Numbered from the stretch's first letter, positions 25,078-34,526 are shown. The stretch is DNA of 64,000 bases from Bacillus sp. UNC438CL73TsuS30 (GCF_000482325.1 NZ_AXVA01000012.1:62001-126000); one strand, 5' to 3'. The notes: a model not told the origin generated them from the sequence alone. Program-made: numbers and translations.

Positions 25078-27144
25078 TCATTTCAATAGTTTCTTAATAC
25101 GTCGGCTTATGGTTGCAGGACTTACGCGTAGAACTTCAGATACTTTTGCAGCAGTACCATACTTTTTTAACCCCAATGTGATTAAACGGATTTCAACCTC
25201 TTCTATAGCTTGCTTTAACGGCATTAACCCCAAGGTTACAACATCTTCTGTTATCCGCTTTTGGTCGGCATAGAGGATAGAAAGGACATCATCTCGATGT
25301 ATTCTGTTTTCCCGTGAAGTCACCACCAGCCGTTCGGTCACGTTTTGGAGTTCTCGAACATTCCCTTGCCACGTATGGCTCTCTAGTACATCTATAGCTT
25401 CACGAGAAAAGTGTTTATCTTTCTGGTACATCTGATTGTAATGCTGAAGAAAATATAAAGACAAAGGCATAATATCTTCTTTTCGTTCCCTGAGTGGGGG
25501 GATATAAATCGGAATGACATGTAAGCGGTAGTATAAATCTTCTCTGAATTTTCCTTCCTGCACCAACTCCCATAAATCCCGATTGGTGGCTGCAATAATT
25601 CGTACATTAAGAGGAATCGTTTTTATGCCTCCAACACGGGTAATTTCCCGTTCCTGAATAATTCTCAATAATTTAACTTGCATGTTTAATGGCAGTTCGG
25701 ATATTTCATCTAAAAAAATGGATCCTTGATTCGCCATTTCAAAATAACCGGGCTTTCCTTTGGCATCCGCACCTGTGAAAGCTCCTTTTTCATAGCCGAA
25801 CAATTCGCTTTCAATTAGTTGTTCGGGAATTGCCCCGCAATTCACTTGGACAAATCGGTGTGTGTGCCGCGTACTCCACTCATGGATAGCATTTGCGATG
25901 ACTTCTTTTCCTACCCCGGATTGACCATGAATGAGGATTGTGGAATCGACATCAGCAACCATTCGTATTTCCTCTACTACCCGCTCCATTACCTGGGATT
26001 GATAGACCAGCTTGCCTTTTTTGGAGGAGTTGGTTTTTATTTCCTCTAACGCTTGCTTATATCCCTTTGATTCTTGCTGAACTTTCATTAATTCTTCTCT
26101 TAGTTTGTTTACCTCTGTAATATCCCGAGAAATGATAATAATCTTGCTTATTTCTCCTTCATAAAAAAATGGAGTAGCTACAGACCAGAGTCGTTTGCCA
26201 TTTTTCCCTTCTTGAATACAAGCTAGTTTACTTCCTTTTTTTATACACATTTCCACAATATTCGGTTGAAAGAAGCCCTTTTTTTCCAAATCGAAAACAT
26301 TCAGCCCTGTAACTTCATGTGGATGGTCTAAGTCCCAATAATCTTTTAAAAATGTTCCCGTGAGCCGCATGATGGTCCCTTGCGGATTAACCACCATGAT
26401 TTGTTCATGTGAGGATGAATATATTGCTTGTAAATCTTCACTAAGGTCACGGACAAACTCCAACTCCTTAGCAGCTTCTTCCCAATGTTCTCTCAAAAAG
26501 AATATATGAATTAACCCCGTACATTTCCCATTTACGATTAGGGGAGAAAAATTTCCAATCATATGTTTAAAATTTAGGTAACTGCTTTCGCTAATAAGTG
26601 ATTTTCCTGCTAAAACATCCACTAAACTCTGTTTCATTTCTATTAAAGTACTATATTTGCGATTTAATAGAAAAGCAGAGGATAACCCTAAAATTTTTTC
26701 AGCCATTTCATTAACAAAGGTAATTTCAAGGGAAGAATTAGTGGTGATCATTCCAATTCCTGCTCCTGCAGAGAGTTGATTTAAATGAGCAAGCCGAAGT
26801 TCATGCATCCGTTGTCGTGCCTGTTGATCGGTACAGTATCCTTCAACTTCATCACATTCGTTGACTCCGATGTAAACAGATATATTGTGATAAAATTCTA
26901 CCTCATGTTCTAAAGGCACCTTTAAAATATCTTGACGATATTCAATAGGCCGCTGTAGATTGAATGAAATTTGAATCTGTTGTAGGAGTGATTGTTGATC
27001 CACGTAACCTACTACTCTACCATCTTTTACGATAAGTACCAGTTCGGTATGAGTTATTGTTATTTGATTTAATACCTGCTCAATCGTGGACTCAATTGGT
27101 AATCTAACTGGATTTAATTGTAAAATTTGTCTCCAGGTAAACAT
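25078..27144 (-). CDS. Sigma-54-dependent transcriptional activator (CBS-like, PAS, AAA+, HTH)
   Basis: 688 residues from the ATG at 27144, behind AAAGGCGGTGAT. Order: a CBS-like N-terminus (residues ~1-115), a PAS region (~125-215), a second PAS (~235-350), then the AAA+ domain with Walker A GQSGVGKE (407-414), the sigma-54-contacting GAFTGA loop (454-459) and Walker B FLDE (477-480), and a C-terminal helix-turn-helix (~660-688, AAKVSEVLRVSPATISRRI). It should activate the sigma-54 promoter at 27444-27459 in front of the hydantoinase genes when a ligand binds its sensor part. It resembles the RocR/PrpR group of Bacillus activators. Confidence 0.9.
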   Translation of the reverse strand: MFTWRQILQLNPVRLPIESTIEQVLNQITITHTELVLIVKDGRVVGYVDQQSLLQQIQISFNLQRPIEYRQDILKVPLEHEVEFYHNISVYIGVNECDEVEGYCTDQQARQRMHELRLAHLNQLSAGAGIGMITTNSSLEITFVNEMAEKILGLSSAFLLNRKYSTLIEMKQSLVDVLAGKSLISESSYLNFKHMIGNFSPLIVNGKCTGLIHIFFLREHWEEAAKELEFVRDLSEDLQAIYSSSHEQIMVVNPQGTIMRLTGTFLKDYWDLDHPHEVTGLNVFDLEKKGFFQPNIVEMCIKKGSKLACIQEGKNGKRLWSVATPFFYEGEISKIIIISRDITEVNKLREELMKVQQESKGYKQALEEIKTNSSKKGKLVYQSQVMERVVEEIRMVADVDSTILIHGQSGVGKEVIANAIHEWSTRHTHRFVQVNCGAIPEQLIESELFGYEKGAFTGADAKGKPGYFEMANQGSIFLDEISELPLNMQVKLLRIIQEREITRVGGIKTIPLNVRIIAATNRDLWELVQEGKFREDLYYRLHVIPIYIPPLRERKEDIMPLSLYFLQHYNQMYQKDKHFSREAIDVLESHTWQGNVRELQNVTERLVVTSRENRIHRDDVLSILYADQKRITEDVVTLGLMPLKQAIEEVEIRLITLGLKKYGTAAKVSEVLRVSPATISRRIKKLLK

Positions 27145-27274
27145 GGTAATCACCGCCTTTTTGGACTTATTTTATTATAGCAACTTTTAAGAACATTCAG
27201 GTAATGTTTATAACCATACCATCTTTCAATATCAAAATAACAAACAATTATAGTTAGATTGAATTATATAGGTA

Positions 27275-27291
27275 TTTCATTTTTGAAAGAT
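27275..27291. promoter_or_regulatory. Probable activator site, distal
   Basis: TTTCA-TTTT-TGAAA followed by GAT matches the dyad found in the pair at 27343-27382. A weaker half (ATCTTTCAATATC) is at 27221-27233. All lie upstream of the sigma-54 promoter. Confidence 0.45.
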
Positions 27292-27342
27292 TGACGAGTA
27301 GTTTTCTGGCTTGCCCCTTTTATACTGTAGGATTTTCCTGAA

Positions 27343-27382
27343 ATCTTTCAAAATTGAAACATAACTTTCAATTTTGAAAGAT
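27343..27382. promoter_or_regulatory. Upstream activator sequence, large inverted repeat
   Basis: Two perfect 17-bp arms (27343-27359 and 27366-27382) are separated by CATAAC. Each arm holds a smaller dyad, TTTCAA-AA-TTGAAA. The centre lies ~109 bp upstream of the predicted start of the hydantoinase transcript, a usual distance for sigma-54 activators. Confidence 0.75.
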
Positions 27383-27443
27383 TTTATGGATTAATTGGTT
27401 GAATAATCGAAATTTAGTGAGTTTTATAATAATTTGAACCCTC

Positions 27444-27459
27444 TGGCACAATTTTTGCA
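27444..27459 (+). promoter_or_regulatory. Sigma-54 promoter (-24/-12)
   Basis: TGGCAC, five bases, TTGCA: an exact fit to the sigma-54 consensus with the essential GG and GC. The transcript would start near 27471 and run through 190 bp of leader into the hydantoinase gene. Confidence 0.88.
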
Positions 27460-27661
27460 AATGTAATTTTGTAGTAGTTTCACACCTTTTCTTTTCTAAG
27501 AGTGAAACTCACAATAAAACAAAATATTTTATACCCAAAAGAAATGGAAGGTGGAATGCTGCAAAGAAATAGAAATGAGAGCGATTTCAAATGGCTATTA
27601 ATCACCAAAATCAATCATGAAAGAAAAATAATTATTAATTTAACTAGAGGAGGTAATTCAT

Positions 27662-29689
27662 TTGAAGCAAACAAGACTTGCAATTGATGTAGGTGGAACA
27701 TTTACAGATGTTTTTGTTTTTGACGAAGAAACAGGAAAGATTTCAGTTACCAAAACTTCCTCTACTCCTTCAAACCCAGAACAAGGTATATTGGATGGAA
27801 TTGAAAAAGCACAGCTAAAAGGAGAAAACATTAAGGTGTTTTCCCATGGAACAACAGTGGGCACTAATGCACTGATTGAAAGGAAGCTTCCAAAGACTGC
27901 TTTAATTACGACGAAAGGATTTCGAGATGTACCGGAAATTCGAAGGGGAACAAAGCTAGATCTTTGGGATGCCTATAAAGATACGGCAAAACCTTATATT
28001 CAAAGACGTGACCGCTTTGAAATAAATGAACGAATCGATTATAACGGCAATGTTTTAACCGCGGTTGATCCAGAAGAAGTACGTGTTCTCGCTCAAAAGT
28101 TAAAAAAGCGCGGGACTGAATCCATTGCCATTTGCTTTATGAACGCCTATGTAAATGCTGAAAACGAAAGAATTGTGAAAGAAATCATTCAGGATGAATT
28201 GCCGGATACATATGTATGTACTTCGAGCGAAGTTTTACCGGAAATTTTTGAACATGAGCGGATGAGCACAACGATTGTAAATGCTGTTTTAGGGCCAATT
28301 GTAAGTAAATATATCAGCACACTAGAGGGGGAAATGAAACAAAAAGGATATGAAGAGGATATCCTTGTTCTTCATTCCGGCGGAGGTGTGATGACTTCCA
28401 GTACAGTTCCGCGTTATGCTGCACGGCTTGCCAGCTCAGGGATTGCCGCAGGTGCAATTGCAAGTAAACACATCGCCAAACTATGCGGCTTCAATAATGC
28501 AATCGGCCTTGACATGGGGGGAACCAGTACGGATATTTCCTTAATGTATGAAGGCGATATCCGGATAACAAAGGATTGGTACATCGAATATGGTTATCCA
28601 ATCGGGTTTCCAAGCATTGAAATCTTAACGATCGGTGCTGGCGGAGGAAGTATTGCCTGGAAAGATGAGGGTGGATCTTTACGCAATGGTCCGCAGAGTG
28701 CTGGTGCTGTCCCTGGGCCAGCTTGTTATATGCGCGGAGGAGAAGAGCCAACGAACTCTGATGCCAATTTAGTTCTTGGCCGTCTTGGAATCGATTTATT
28801 AGACGGGAAAATGCAGTTGGACAAAGAAAAAGCGGTTAAAGCTGTTGAGAAAATTGCCGATGAGTTTGGGTATTCAAACGTCGAAGCGGCAAATGCCATT
28901 CTCGAAGTGGCGAATGCCAATATGTGTGATGCACTAAGATTGATTTCTGTCAGACGCGGTTATGACCCAAGGGATTTCGCACTTGTAGCATTTGGTGGTG
29001 CCGGTCCATTACATGGTGCATATTTAGCTAAGGAAATGGAAATCCCGACAGTCATTGTACCGCCGCACCCTGGGGTTGCTGCAGCAATGGGCTGTCTGCT
29101 AGTCGATGTCCGCCATGACCTTTCAAAGACATATGTGAAAAACTTTGAACAGATTACGCTGGACGAACTTGATTCAGAGTTTTATGCCTTGGAAAAGGAG
29201 GCTGAAATTTTACTTCAAGAAGAGGGAGTCACTAAGGAGAACTCTACGCTAATGCGTTATATTGACATGCGCTATAGCGGCCAGTGGAGGTCTTTGGCAG
29301 TCCCAATCGGAACAAGAGAGCAATCTTTAGATGCGACTCTAGAAGCTTTCCATCAAGAGCATGAACGTGAATTTTCTTTTTCGGACCGAAATCAGCAGGT
29401 TGAAATATATGGGTTGCGTTTAACTGCGATCGGAACAGTTCCAAAACCTGAGTTTCCGAAGTTTGGGCCTGATGGAAGGTTGGAAGATGCACTTAAAGAG
29501 GAGCGAGAAGTTTACTTCGATAAACAATTTGTTTTAACAAATGTTTATGATCGCGAAAAAATACCTGTTGCTTCCGAAATTCAAGGCCCTGCCATCGTGG
29601 AACAGCTTGATTCCACAACGGTTATCCCGCCGGATTTCACCGCAGTTGTCGATGAATACCGCAACTTAATTATTACAATTAATAAGTAA
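27662..29689 (+). CDS. hyuA: Hydantoinase/oxoprolinase family subunit A (HyuA-like)
   Basis: 675 residues. The N-terminal Hydant_A_N domain starts with LAIDVGGTFTDVFVFD, an actin-like ATP-binding fold, and the main hydantoinase A domain contains NAIGLDMGGTSTDISLMYEGDI and FALVAFGGAGPLHGA. With subunit B it performs ATP-dependent opening of a lactam or hydantoin ring (N-methylhydantoinase, caprolactamase) or carboxylation (acetophenone/acetone carboxylase relatives). It begins at a TTG behind AGGAGG, and is first in a sigma-54 driven operon with subunit B and a permease. Confidence 0.88.
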   Translation: MKQTRLAIDVGGTFTDVFVFDEETGKISVTKTSSTPSNPEQGILDGIEKAQLKGENIKVFSHGTTVGTNALIERKLPKTALITTKGFRDVPEIRRGTKLDLWDAYKDTAKPYIQRRDRFEINERIDYNGNVLTAVDPEEVRVLAQKLKKRGTESIAICFMNAYVNAENERIVKEIIQDELPDTYVCTSSEVLPEIFEHERMSTTIVNAVLGPIVSKYISTLEGEMKQKGYEEDILVLHSGGGVMTSSTVPRYAARLASSGIAAGAIASKHIAKLCGFNNAIGLDMGGTSTDISLMYEGDIRITKDWYIEYGYPIGFPSIEILTIGAGGGSIAWKDEGGSLRNGPQSAGAVPGPACYMRGGEEPTNSDANLVLGRLGIDLLDGKMQLDKEKAVKAVEKIADEFGYSNVEAANAILEVANANMCDALRLISVRRGYDPRDFALVAFGGAGPLHGAYLAKEMEIPTVIVPPHPGVAAAMGCLLVDVRHDLSKTYVKNFEQITLDELDSEFYALEKEAEILLQEEGVTKENSTLMRYIDMRYSGQWRSLAVPIGTREQSLDATLEAFHQEHEREFSFSDRNQQVEIYGLRLTAIGTVPKPEFPKFGPDGRLEDALKEEREVYFDKQFVLTNVYDREKIPVASEIQGPAIVEQLDSTTVIPPDFTAVVDEYRNLIITINK

Positions 29690-29705
29690 AGAAGAGGTGA
29701 AAAAC

Positions 29706-31685
29706 ATGAGCAATACCCAATTAATCACTGAAGTACAAAGCAACCGATTAGATCCGGTCACATTTGAGGTATTAAAAAATGGATTTGTAAATCTTGTTGA
29801 CCAAATGGCTGAACAAATTTTAAGAACTTGTTATTCGTTTGTTATTTATAACCGTGATTTTAGCTGTGCTCTTTGTGATGCAGAAGGAAATACGGTCATG
29901 CAAGGAACGCAGGATATTTCCGTTCACGTGGGAACATTGCATTTAACCGCAAAGGCAGTGTTAGAGGATTTTAAAGATGATATACACCCTGGAGATGTTT
30001 TCTTGGTGAATGACCCTTACCGGGGAGGCACTCATTTTAATGATACCCGTGTCATACTGCCGGTATTCTACGAGGATAAATTAATAGCCCTAATGCAGAC
30101 AAATGGACATTGGGCAGATATGGGAGGGTCCACACCTGGGTCTTTCGATATTAATGCAAAAGAGCATTATGGTGAAGGTGTTCGAATTCCACCAGTAAGA
30201 ATTTATAGTAAAGGCCAATTCCTAAAAGATGTTGTTAATGTAATAGCAATCAATATGCGTCTTCCTGAAGAGAGAATCGGGGATTTACGGGCTCAGGTAG
30301 AGGCGGCCAAAGTGGGGCAAACACAGCTGCTTGGTATTGTTCAAAAATATGGGATTGAGACCACTTTGACTGCATTTGAAGAAGTTCAGGATTATGTGGA
30401 ACGATTAACGAAAGCGAAAATTGTTTCCTTGCCAAAAGGTACTTGGGAAACTACGGATTATATTGATATGGATCCAGAAGTAGGAGATGGCCTTATTCCA
30501 ATTCATGTGAAAATGACCATTACAGATGATGAAATTTTATATGATTTATCCGAATCCCATGGCTATATTAGCTGCTTTTTAAACGCTGGATTTGGTGCAT
30601 CTTTATCGGCTGCCTATGCTGGAACTAAAACCTTTTTCCCAGAAGTGCCATTAAACTCAGGGTTTTATCGGGTCGTTAAAGTAAAATTACCTGAAAACTC
30701 TGTTGTAAATGCGCCAGCTCCGATTGCGGTAACAGGTTTTTGCTCAGGAGCTTATGAAAAAATTATGAATGCCTGCTTTGAATTGTGGTCGAATATTATG
30801 CCGGAACGAGCATTAGCCTGTTCATTTAATCTAGAGTATTTATTAATCGGAGGAAATGATCAACGAACCGATCAAAATAATTATTTTATGTGGTATGACT
30901 GGATGGCCGGGGGGCATGGTGGCCGTTCGGACCGCGATGGCGCAAATGCTACATCTCCAGTATTTGGTGTAGGGTTAAGTGTGCAGCCTTGTGAAGGTCA
31001 GGAAAGACTGTCTCCTGTTATCACAACGAAACATGAAATTATCACGGACTCCGGCGGCCCAGGAAAATACCGCGGAGGGTGCGGTGTTGAGAAGGGCGGA
31101 TACCTAACCAAATTATCGAATTCTGTTATGTCCTATTGCTGTGACCGTTCACGTTCCGTTACATGGGGGATATTTGGAGGTTTGCCATCCTATCCTCATG
31201 GCGCATGGTTAAATCCAGGCAAAGAAGAAGAACAATATTTGGGGGCTATTTTCTCAAATGTAAAGGTAAAAAGCGGCGATTCCTTTACAAGACCATCTGC
31301 TGGCGGCGGCGGTTTAGGGGATGCTCTTGAGAGAGATCCAAAATCCATTCTTGAAGATGTAATTGATGAGTACGTGTCAATTGACAGAGCCAAGAAAGAT
31401 TATGGGGTTATTATAAAGGAAATTGACCGGGATCTCGATCAATTTGAAATTGATTTTGAAGCAACAGAACAGGAAAGAAATTATATTAGAGAGAATCGAA
31501 AACAATGGTTAGAAACGGACCCAATGGTTGTTGAGGAAAAGTATCAGAATGGAGAGATTGACAAATTAGATGTCATCCGACAATACGGTGTCATCATGGA
31601 TTATAAAACAAATAAGGTTTTAGTTAAATCATCTGCACAATTCAGGGAGTCAATGAAAAAACGTTCACTTGTATATTGGGGGTAA
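29706..31685 (+). CDS. hyuB: Hydantoinase family subunit B (HyuB-like)
   Basis: About 659 residues from the ATG at 29706, which follows AGAGGTG; an in-frame GTG at 29697 overlaps that site. The Hydantoinase_B domain covers nearly all of it: DPVTFEVLKNGFVNLVDQMAEQ at the start, HPGDVFLVNDPYRGGTHFNDTRVI, GHWADMGGSTPGS and the glycine-rich PSAGGGGLGDALERDP near the end. It forms the catalytic partner of the subunit A encoded 16 bp upstream. The substrate is a cyclic amide, not fixed by the sequence. Confidence 0.88.
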   Translation: MSNTQLITEVQSNRLDPVTFEVLKNGFVNLVDQMAEQILRTCYSFVIYNRDFSCALCDAEGNTVMQGTQDISVHVGTLHLTAKAVLEDFKDDIHPGDVFLVNDPYRGGTHFNDTRVILPVFYEDKLIALMQTNGHWADMGGSTPGSFDINAKEHYGEGVRIPPVRIYSKGQFLKDVVNVIAINMRLPEERIGDLRAQVEAAKVGQTQLLGIVQKYGIETTLTAFEEVQDYVERLTKAKIVSLPKGTWETTDYIDMDPEVGDGLIPIHVKMTITDDEILYDLSESHGYISCFLNAGFGASLSAAYAGTKTFFPEVPLNSGFYRVVKVKLPENSVVNAPAPIAVTGFCSGAYEKIMNACFELWSNIMPERALACSFNLEYLLIGGNDQRTDQNNYFMWYDWMAGGHGGRSDRDGANATSPVFGVGLSVQPCEGQERLSPVITTKHEIITDSGGPGKYRGGCGVEKGGYLTKLSNSVMSYCCDRSRSVTWGIFGGLPSYPHGAWLNPGKEEEQYLGAIFSNVKVKSGDSFTRPSAGGGGLGDALERDPKSILEDVIDEYVSIDRAKKDYGVIIKEIDRDLDQFEIDFEATEQERNYIRENRKQWLETDPMVVEEKYQNGEIDKLDVIRQYGVIMDYKTNKVLVKSSAQFRESMKKRSLVYWG

Positions 31686-31689
31686 TTTA

Positions 31690-31719
31690 AATAGCAAGGG
31701 TCTCAGGATCCTTGCTATT
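31690..31719 (+). terminator. Hairpin between hydantoinase B and permease genes
   Basis: AATAGCAAGG / CCTTGCTATT followed by TTTA. Probably a leaky terminator lowering permease expression. Confidence 0.7.
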
Positions 31720-31748
31720 TTTAGAGAAATCAAAAAGGAGATGAATGT

Positions 31749-33164
31749 ATGGCTGAAATTATTAGACCAACGAACGCAATAGACGGGGACTTAAGTAAAG
31801 AAGCAAAAAATGATGATTTTGCATTGGAAAAGGTACCTTTAGAAGGCAGGAAAATGAGTTGGGTTAGTATTACAAATGTTACTCTAGGTGTTGCTACAGC
31901 CATGCTTTTTATTCAAATGGGAAGTTTAATGGCAACTAGTTTTGGGGCTGTAAATGCATTGTTAGCAGAAATTTATGCAACACTTGTTGCCGGAGGATTA
32001 GGAATTGGGATTTGTTTTATTGCTGCTAAATCTGGCCTGAATGTAAATTTGTTGGCTAGAGGCGGTGGATTTGGATATTTAGGAGCATCGATTACTTCAT
32101 TAATTTATGCGCTAAATTTCATTATGTATTGCGCAATAGAAGGATCTATAATGGCATCTGCTGTCCATGAATATCTTCCATTTATTCCAGCTTGGGTTCT
32201 CATGGTTGTGTTTGGATTGCTAGTTATTCCACTTAATTGGTTCGGGATTAAACAGTTAGATAAGCTTCAAAAATGGTCAATTCCGATATTCTTACTATTG
32301 TTAGGAACTGCATTTGTTTTAGCTTTAAACATGAACCCTAAATTTGCAGGAAATATATGGTCCTTTCTTCCAAAAGGAGCTTCGACTGGGGGAGCTGGTC
32401 TTCTTGCTTGTATTGGAATAATGAATGGATTAGTTGGAATTATGGCCCTTCTTGTTTCCGACTATGCAAGGTTTATTAAAAAAGATGAATTTAAAAATGG
32501 TGTATTTGCGGTTGGTTTTATCCCTCAACTTGTTTGTTTTCTGATAATGGGGATTATAGGTATTTGGTTTGGAGTTCGTATGGCTGAGCAAAACCCAGGG
32601 ATTTATTTCGTTCAAATTCTTGGAATTGGAGGAGCATTATTTACGATTTTAACTCAACTAAGAATTAATGTAACGAACTTATATAGTGGATCACTTTCAT
32701 TAGCGAGTTTCTTTGAAAATATTTTTAAATTTAAGCCAGGAAGACCATTTTGGGTAGTCTTTGTATCGATTTCAGCGATTATTTTGATGTTGGGAGGGGT
32801 GCTTGACCATATTGGAAGTTTGTTAACTTTCCAGGGTGTGTTCTTATTAGCTTGGGGAGCAGTTTTAGTGTGTGATGCAGTGCTGGTGAAGAAACTTTTA
32901 AAAATAGGTCCTAATTATTTTGAGCATCGCCAAGAATATTTATTTGGCTGGAATCCAGTAGGCGTTGTTTCCCTTATTGTCTCATGTATAATTGGTTCAT
33001 TTGCAGCCTTTGGATATTTTGGAGTGTTCTTACAAAATATAGCTGCCTTTTTTGCCGCAATCATTGCATTTGTCTTAACGGTTCTTTTAGCCATTGTTAC
33101 TAAAGGTAAATACTACAGTAAAAAGAGGGCAGATGATATTACACTCAATGAATATATTAAATAA
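31749..33164 (+). CDS. NCS1-family (purine-cytosine permease-like) transporter
   Basis: 471 residues with about 12 membrane helices. The N-terminus (VPLEGRKMSWVSITNVTLGVATAMLFIQMGS) and the GGGFGYLGASITSL helix are typical of CodB-like NCS1 permeases, which include hydantoin, allantoin, cytosine and uracil carriers. Placed last in the hydantoinase operon, it most likely imports the cyclic amide. The ATG follows AAAAGGAGATGA. A terminator lies ~100 bp downstream. Confidence 0.85.
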   Translation: MAEIIRPTNAIDGDLSKEAKNDDFALEKVPLEGRKMSWVSITNVTLGVATAMLFIQMGSLMATSFGAVNALLAEIYATLVAGGLGIGICFIAAKSGLNVNLLARGGGFGYLGASITSLIYALNFIMYCAIEGSIMASAVHEYLPFIPAWVLMVVFGLLVIPLNWFGIKQLDKLQKWSIPIFLLLLGTAFVLALNMNPKFAGNIWSFLPKGASTGGAGLLACIGIMNGLVGIMALLVSDYARFIKKDEFKNGVFAVGFIPQLVCFLIMGIIGIWFGVRMAEQNPGIYFVQILGIGGALFTILTQLRINVTNLYSGSLSLASFFENIFKFKPGRPFWVVFVSISAIILMLGGVLDHIGSLLTFQGVFLLAWGAVLVCDAVLVKKLLKIGPNYFEHRQEYLFGWNPVGVVSLIVSCIIGSFAAFGYFGVFLQNIAAFFAAIIAFVLTVLLAIVTKGKYYSKKRADDITLNEYIK

Positions 33165-33264
33165 TATTCATGAATGAACAAATTTTAACCTTAATTTTCT
33201 GAATTTACAGATAATATTTAACGAAAATGTATTTTTTCTTCATGTAGAAAGGTTTTTACCAAAC

Positions 33265-33299
33265 GGGCGCTTTCCTTGAGTAAAGAAAGTGTCCTTTTT
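33265..33299 (+). terminator. Rho-independent terminator of the hydantoinase operon
   Basis: GGGCGCTTTC / GAAAGTGTCC, a 10-bp stem with two G-U pairs, and a TTTTT tail. Confidence 0.75.
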
Positions 33300-33443
33300 C
33301 TATATTTCAGGAGTTCTTTTTAGACATTCAAAATTATTACTCGGTGTTTAATAGATAGTAGGAAAAAAGAAAATGGAAGAAATAAACGAACAATTAAACG
33401 ATTATACTAGTAACTGAAATTGTATTTAACGGAGGTAAATAAA

Positions 33444-33758
33444 ATGGAACAACAGGATTTTGAAAAAATTTATGAAGAATACAAACAGCAAAGTGAACAG
33501 CAGGCTCAAATAGAAGCAGGGAGCAGTAATCCGGATGGGAAAGAGGAATTTGTTGCTGTTCGGAAAAATGATGATGGCGATATTATTGCGTTTAAAACCA
33601 GCGCTGGCCGGGAATTGGATTATATTACTGCGTTAGGGGATGCAAAAGCAGGAAAGATTGCGCACATTGATGTATTCCATAAGTATGGCCGGGATATTAT
33701 TCGAAGCGAACCGGATGGAATAAAAGAAAATAACTTGGATCGATTACCGGAGTTTTAA
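33444..33758 (+). CDS. DUF3892-domain protein
   Basis: 104 residues. After an acidic helical N-terminus rich in Gln and Glu, the DUF3892 region begins (EFVAVRKNDDGDIIAFKTSAGRELDYITALGDAKAGKI) and runs to the end. Function is unknown; the domain is common in Bacillaceae. The ATG at 33444 follows CGGAGG; the TTG at 33420 lies before that site. A 21-bp repeat array starts 12 bp after the stop. Confidence 0.8.
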   Translation: MEQQDFEKIYEEYKQQSEQQAQIEAGSSNPDGKEEFVAVRKNDDGDIIAFKTSAGRELDYITALGDAKAGKIAHIDVFHKYGRDIIRSEPDGIKENNLDRLPEF

Positions 33759-33770
33759 AAGGAAAAACTC

Positions 33771-33867
33771 CAACGCAGATAAATTGACTACTTTCGCAGA
33801 TAAACCCAAACTTATCGCGGATAAACGGGTGAGTATCGCAAATAAATACTAATTTACCGCAGATAAA
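33771..33867. repeat. Second five-unit array with exact 21-bp period
   Basis: The core CGCAGATAAA (variants CGCGGATAAA, CGCAAATAAA) starts at 33774, 33795, 33816, 33837 and 33858, always 21 bp apart. It matches the array at 9771-9867 in number, period and most of the core (CGCnGATAAA), and lies likewise between convergent genes. Confidence 0.9.
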
Positions 33868-33906
33868 AGCCTAATGGCTAAAAAAAAAAGCAACAAAATA
33901 TAAAAA

Positions 33907-33928
33907 TTGCCCCCTAATTTGGGGGCAA
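33907..33928 (-). terminator. Terminator of the ilv-leu operon
   Basis: TTGCCCCC / GGGGGCAA with a 6-nt loop; in the minus direction it is followed by a T run. It lies 10 bp beyond leuD. Confidence 0.85.
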
Positions 33929-33938
33929 CTTATAATAG

Positions 33939-34523
33939 CTATCTATGTGCAGCCTCATATTTATTAATTTGTTCCTCATAGCTTAATGTAACGCCGATTT
34001 CGTCCCAGCCATTTAGCAGCATTTGCTTAGGGTAGGGAGCGATATCAAACTTGATTTCAAAGCCCTCATTATCTGTAACCACTTGCTCTTCCAAGTTCAC
34101 TGTTAATGAATAACCTTCAGATTCAGCCTTTTTCATAAGGGTTTGTACTTGCTCTTCGCTTGCAACAATCGCAAGGATACCGTTTTTCACACAGTTGTTC
34201 TTAAAAATATCAGCATAACTTGGTGCGATGATGACCTTAAATCCGAAGTCTTGAACAGCCCACGGAGCATGCTCACGGGAAGATCCGCAGCCAAAGTTAT
34301 CACCGGCAACCAAGATGGATGCACCTTGATATTGAGGCTTATTTAAAATGAAATCTTCTCTTAATTTACCTTCGTCATCAAAACGCCAGTGATAAAAAAG
34401 GAATTGGCCGAAGCCGCTGCGTTCAATACGCTTAAGAAATTGCTTCGGAATAATTTGATCTGTGTCCACATTTGTCCGGTTTAATGGACAAACAAGGCCT
34501 GTATGAATGCGTAACGGTTCCAT
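33939..34523 (-). CDS. leuD: 3-isopropylmalate dehydratase small subunit
   Basis: 194 residues, usual length. Conserved segments are TDQIIPKQFLKRIERSGFGQFLF, VAGDNFGCGSSREHAPWA and FKNNCVKNGILAI. It is the swivel domain partner of LeuC in converting 2-isopropylmalate to 3-isopropylmalate. Last gene of the operon, three bases after leuC. Confidence 0.95.
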   Translation of the reverse strand: MEPLRIHTGLVCPLNRTNVDTDQIIPKQFLKRIERSGFGQFLFYHWRFDDEGKLREDFILNKPQYQGASILVAGDNFGCGSSREHAPWAVQDFGFKVIIAPSYADIFKNNCVKNGILAIVASEEQVQTLMKKAESEGYSLTVNLEEQVVTDNEGFEIKFDIAPYPKQMLLNGWDEIGVTLSYEEQINKYEAAHR

Positions 34524-34526
34524 TGA

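Noticed and set aside
27502..27687. Plus-strand 61-residue frame before the hydantoinase gene
   Set aside because: It starts in the leader and runs out of frame across the ribosome binding site and start of HyuA; composition is not protein-like.
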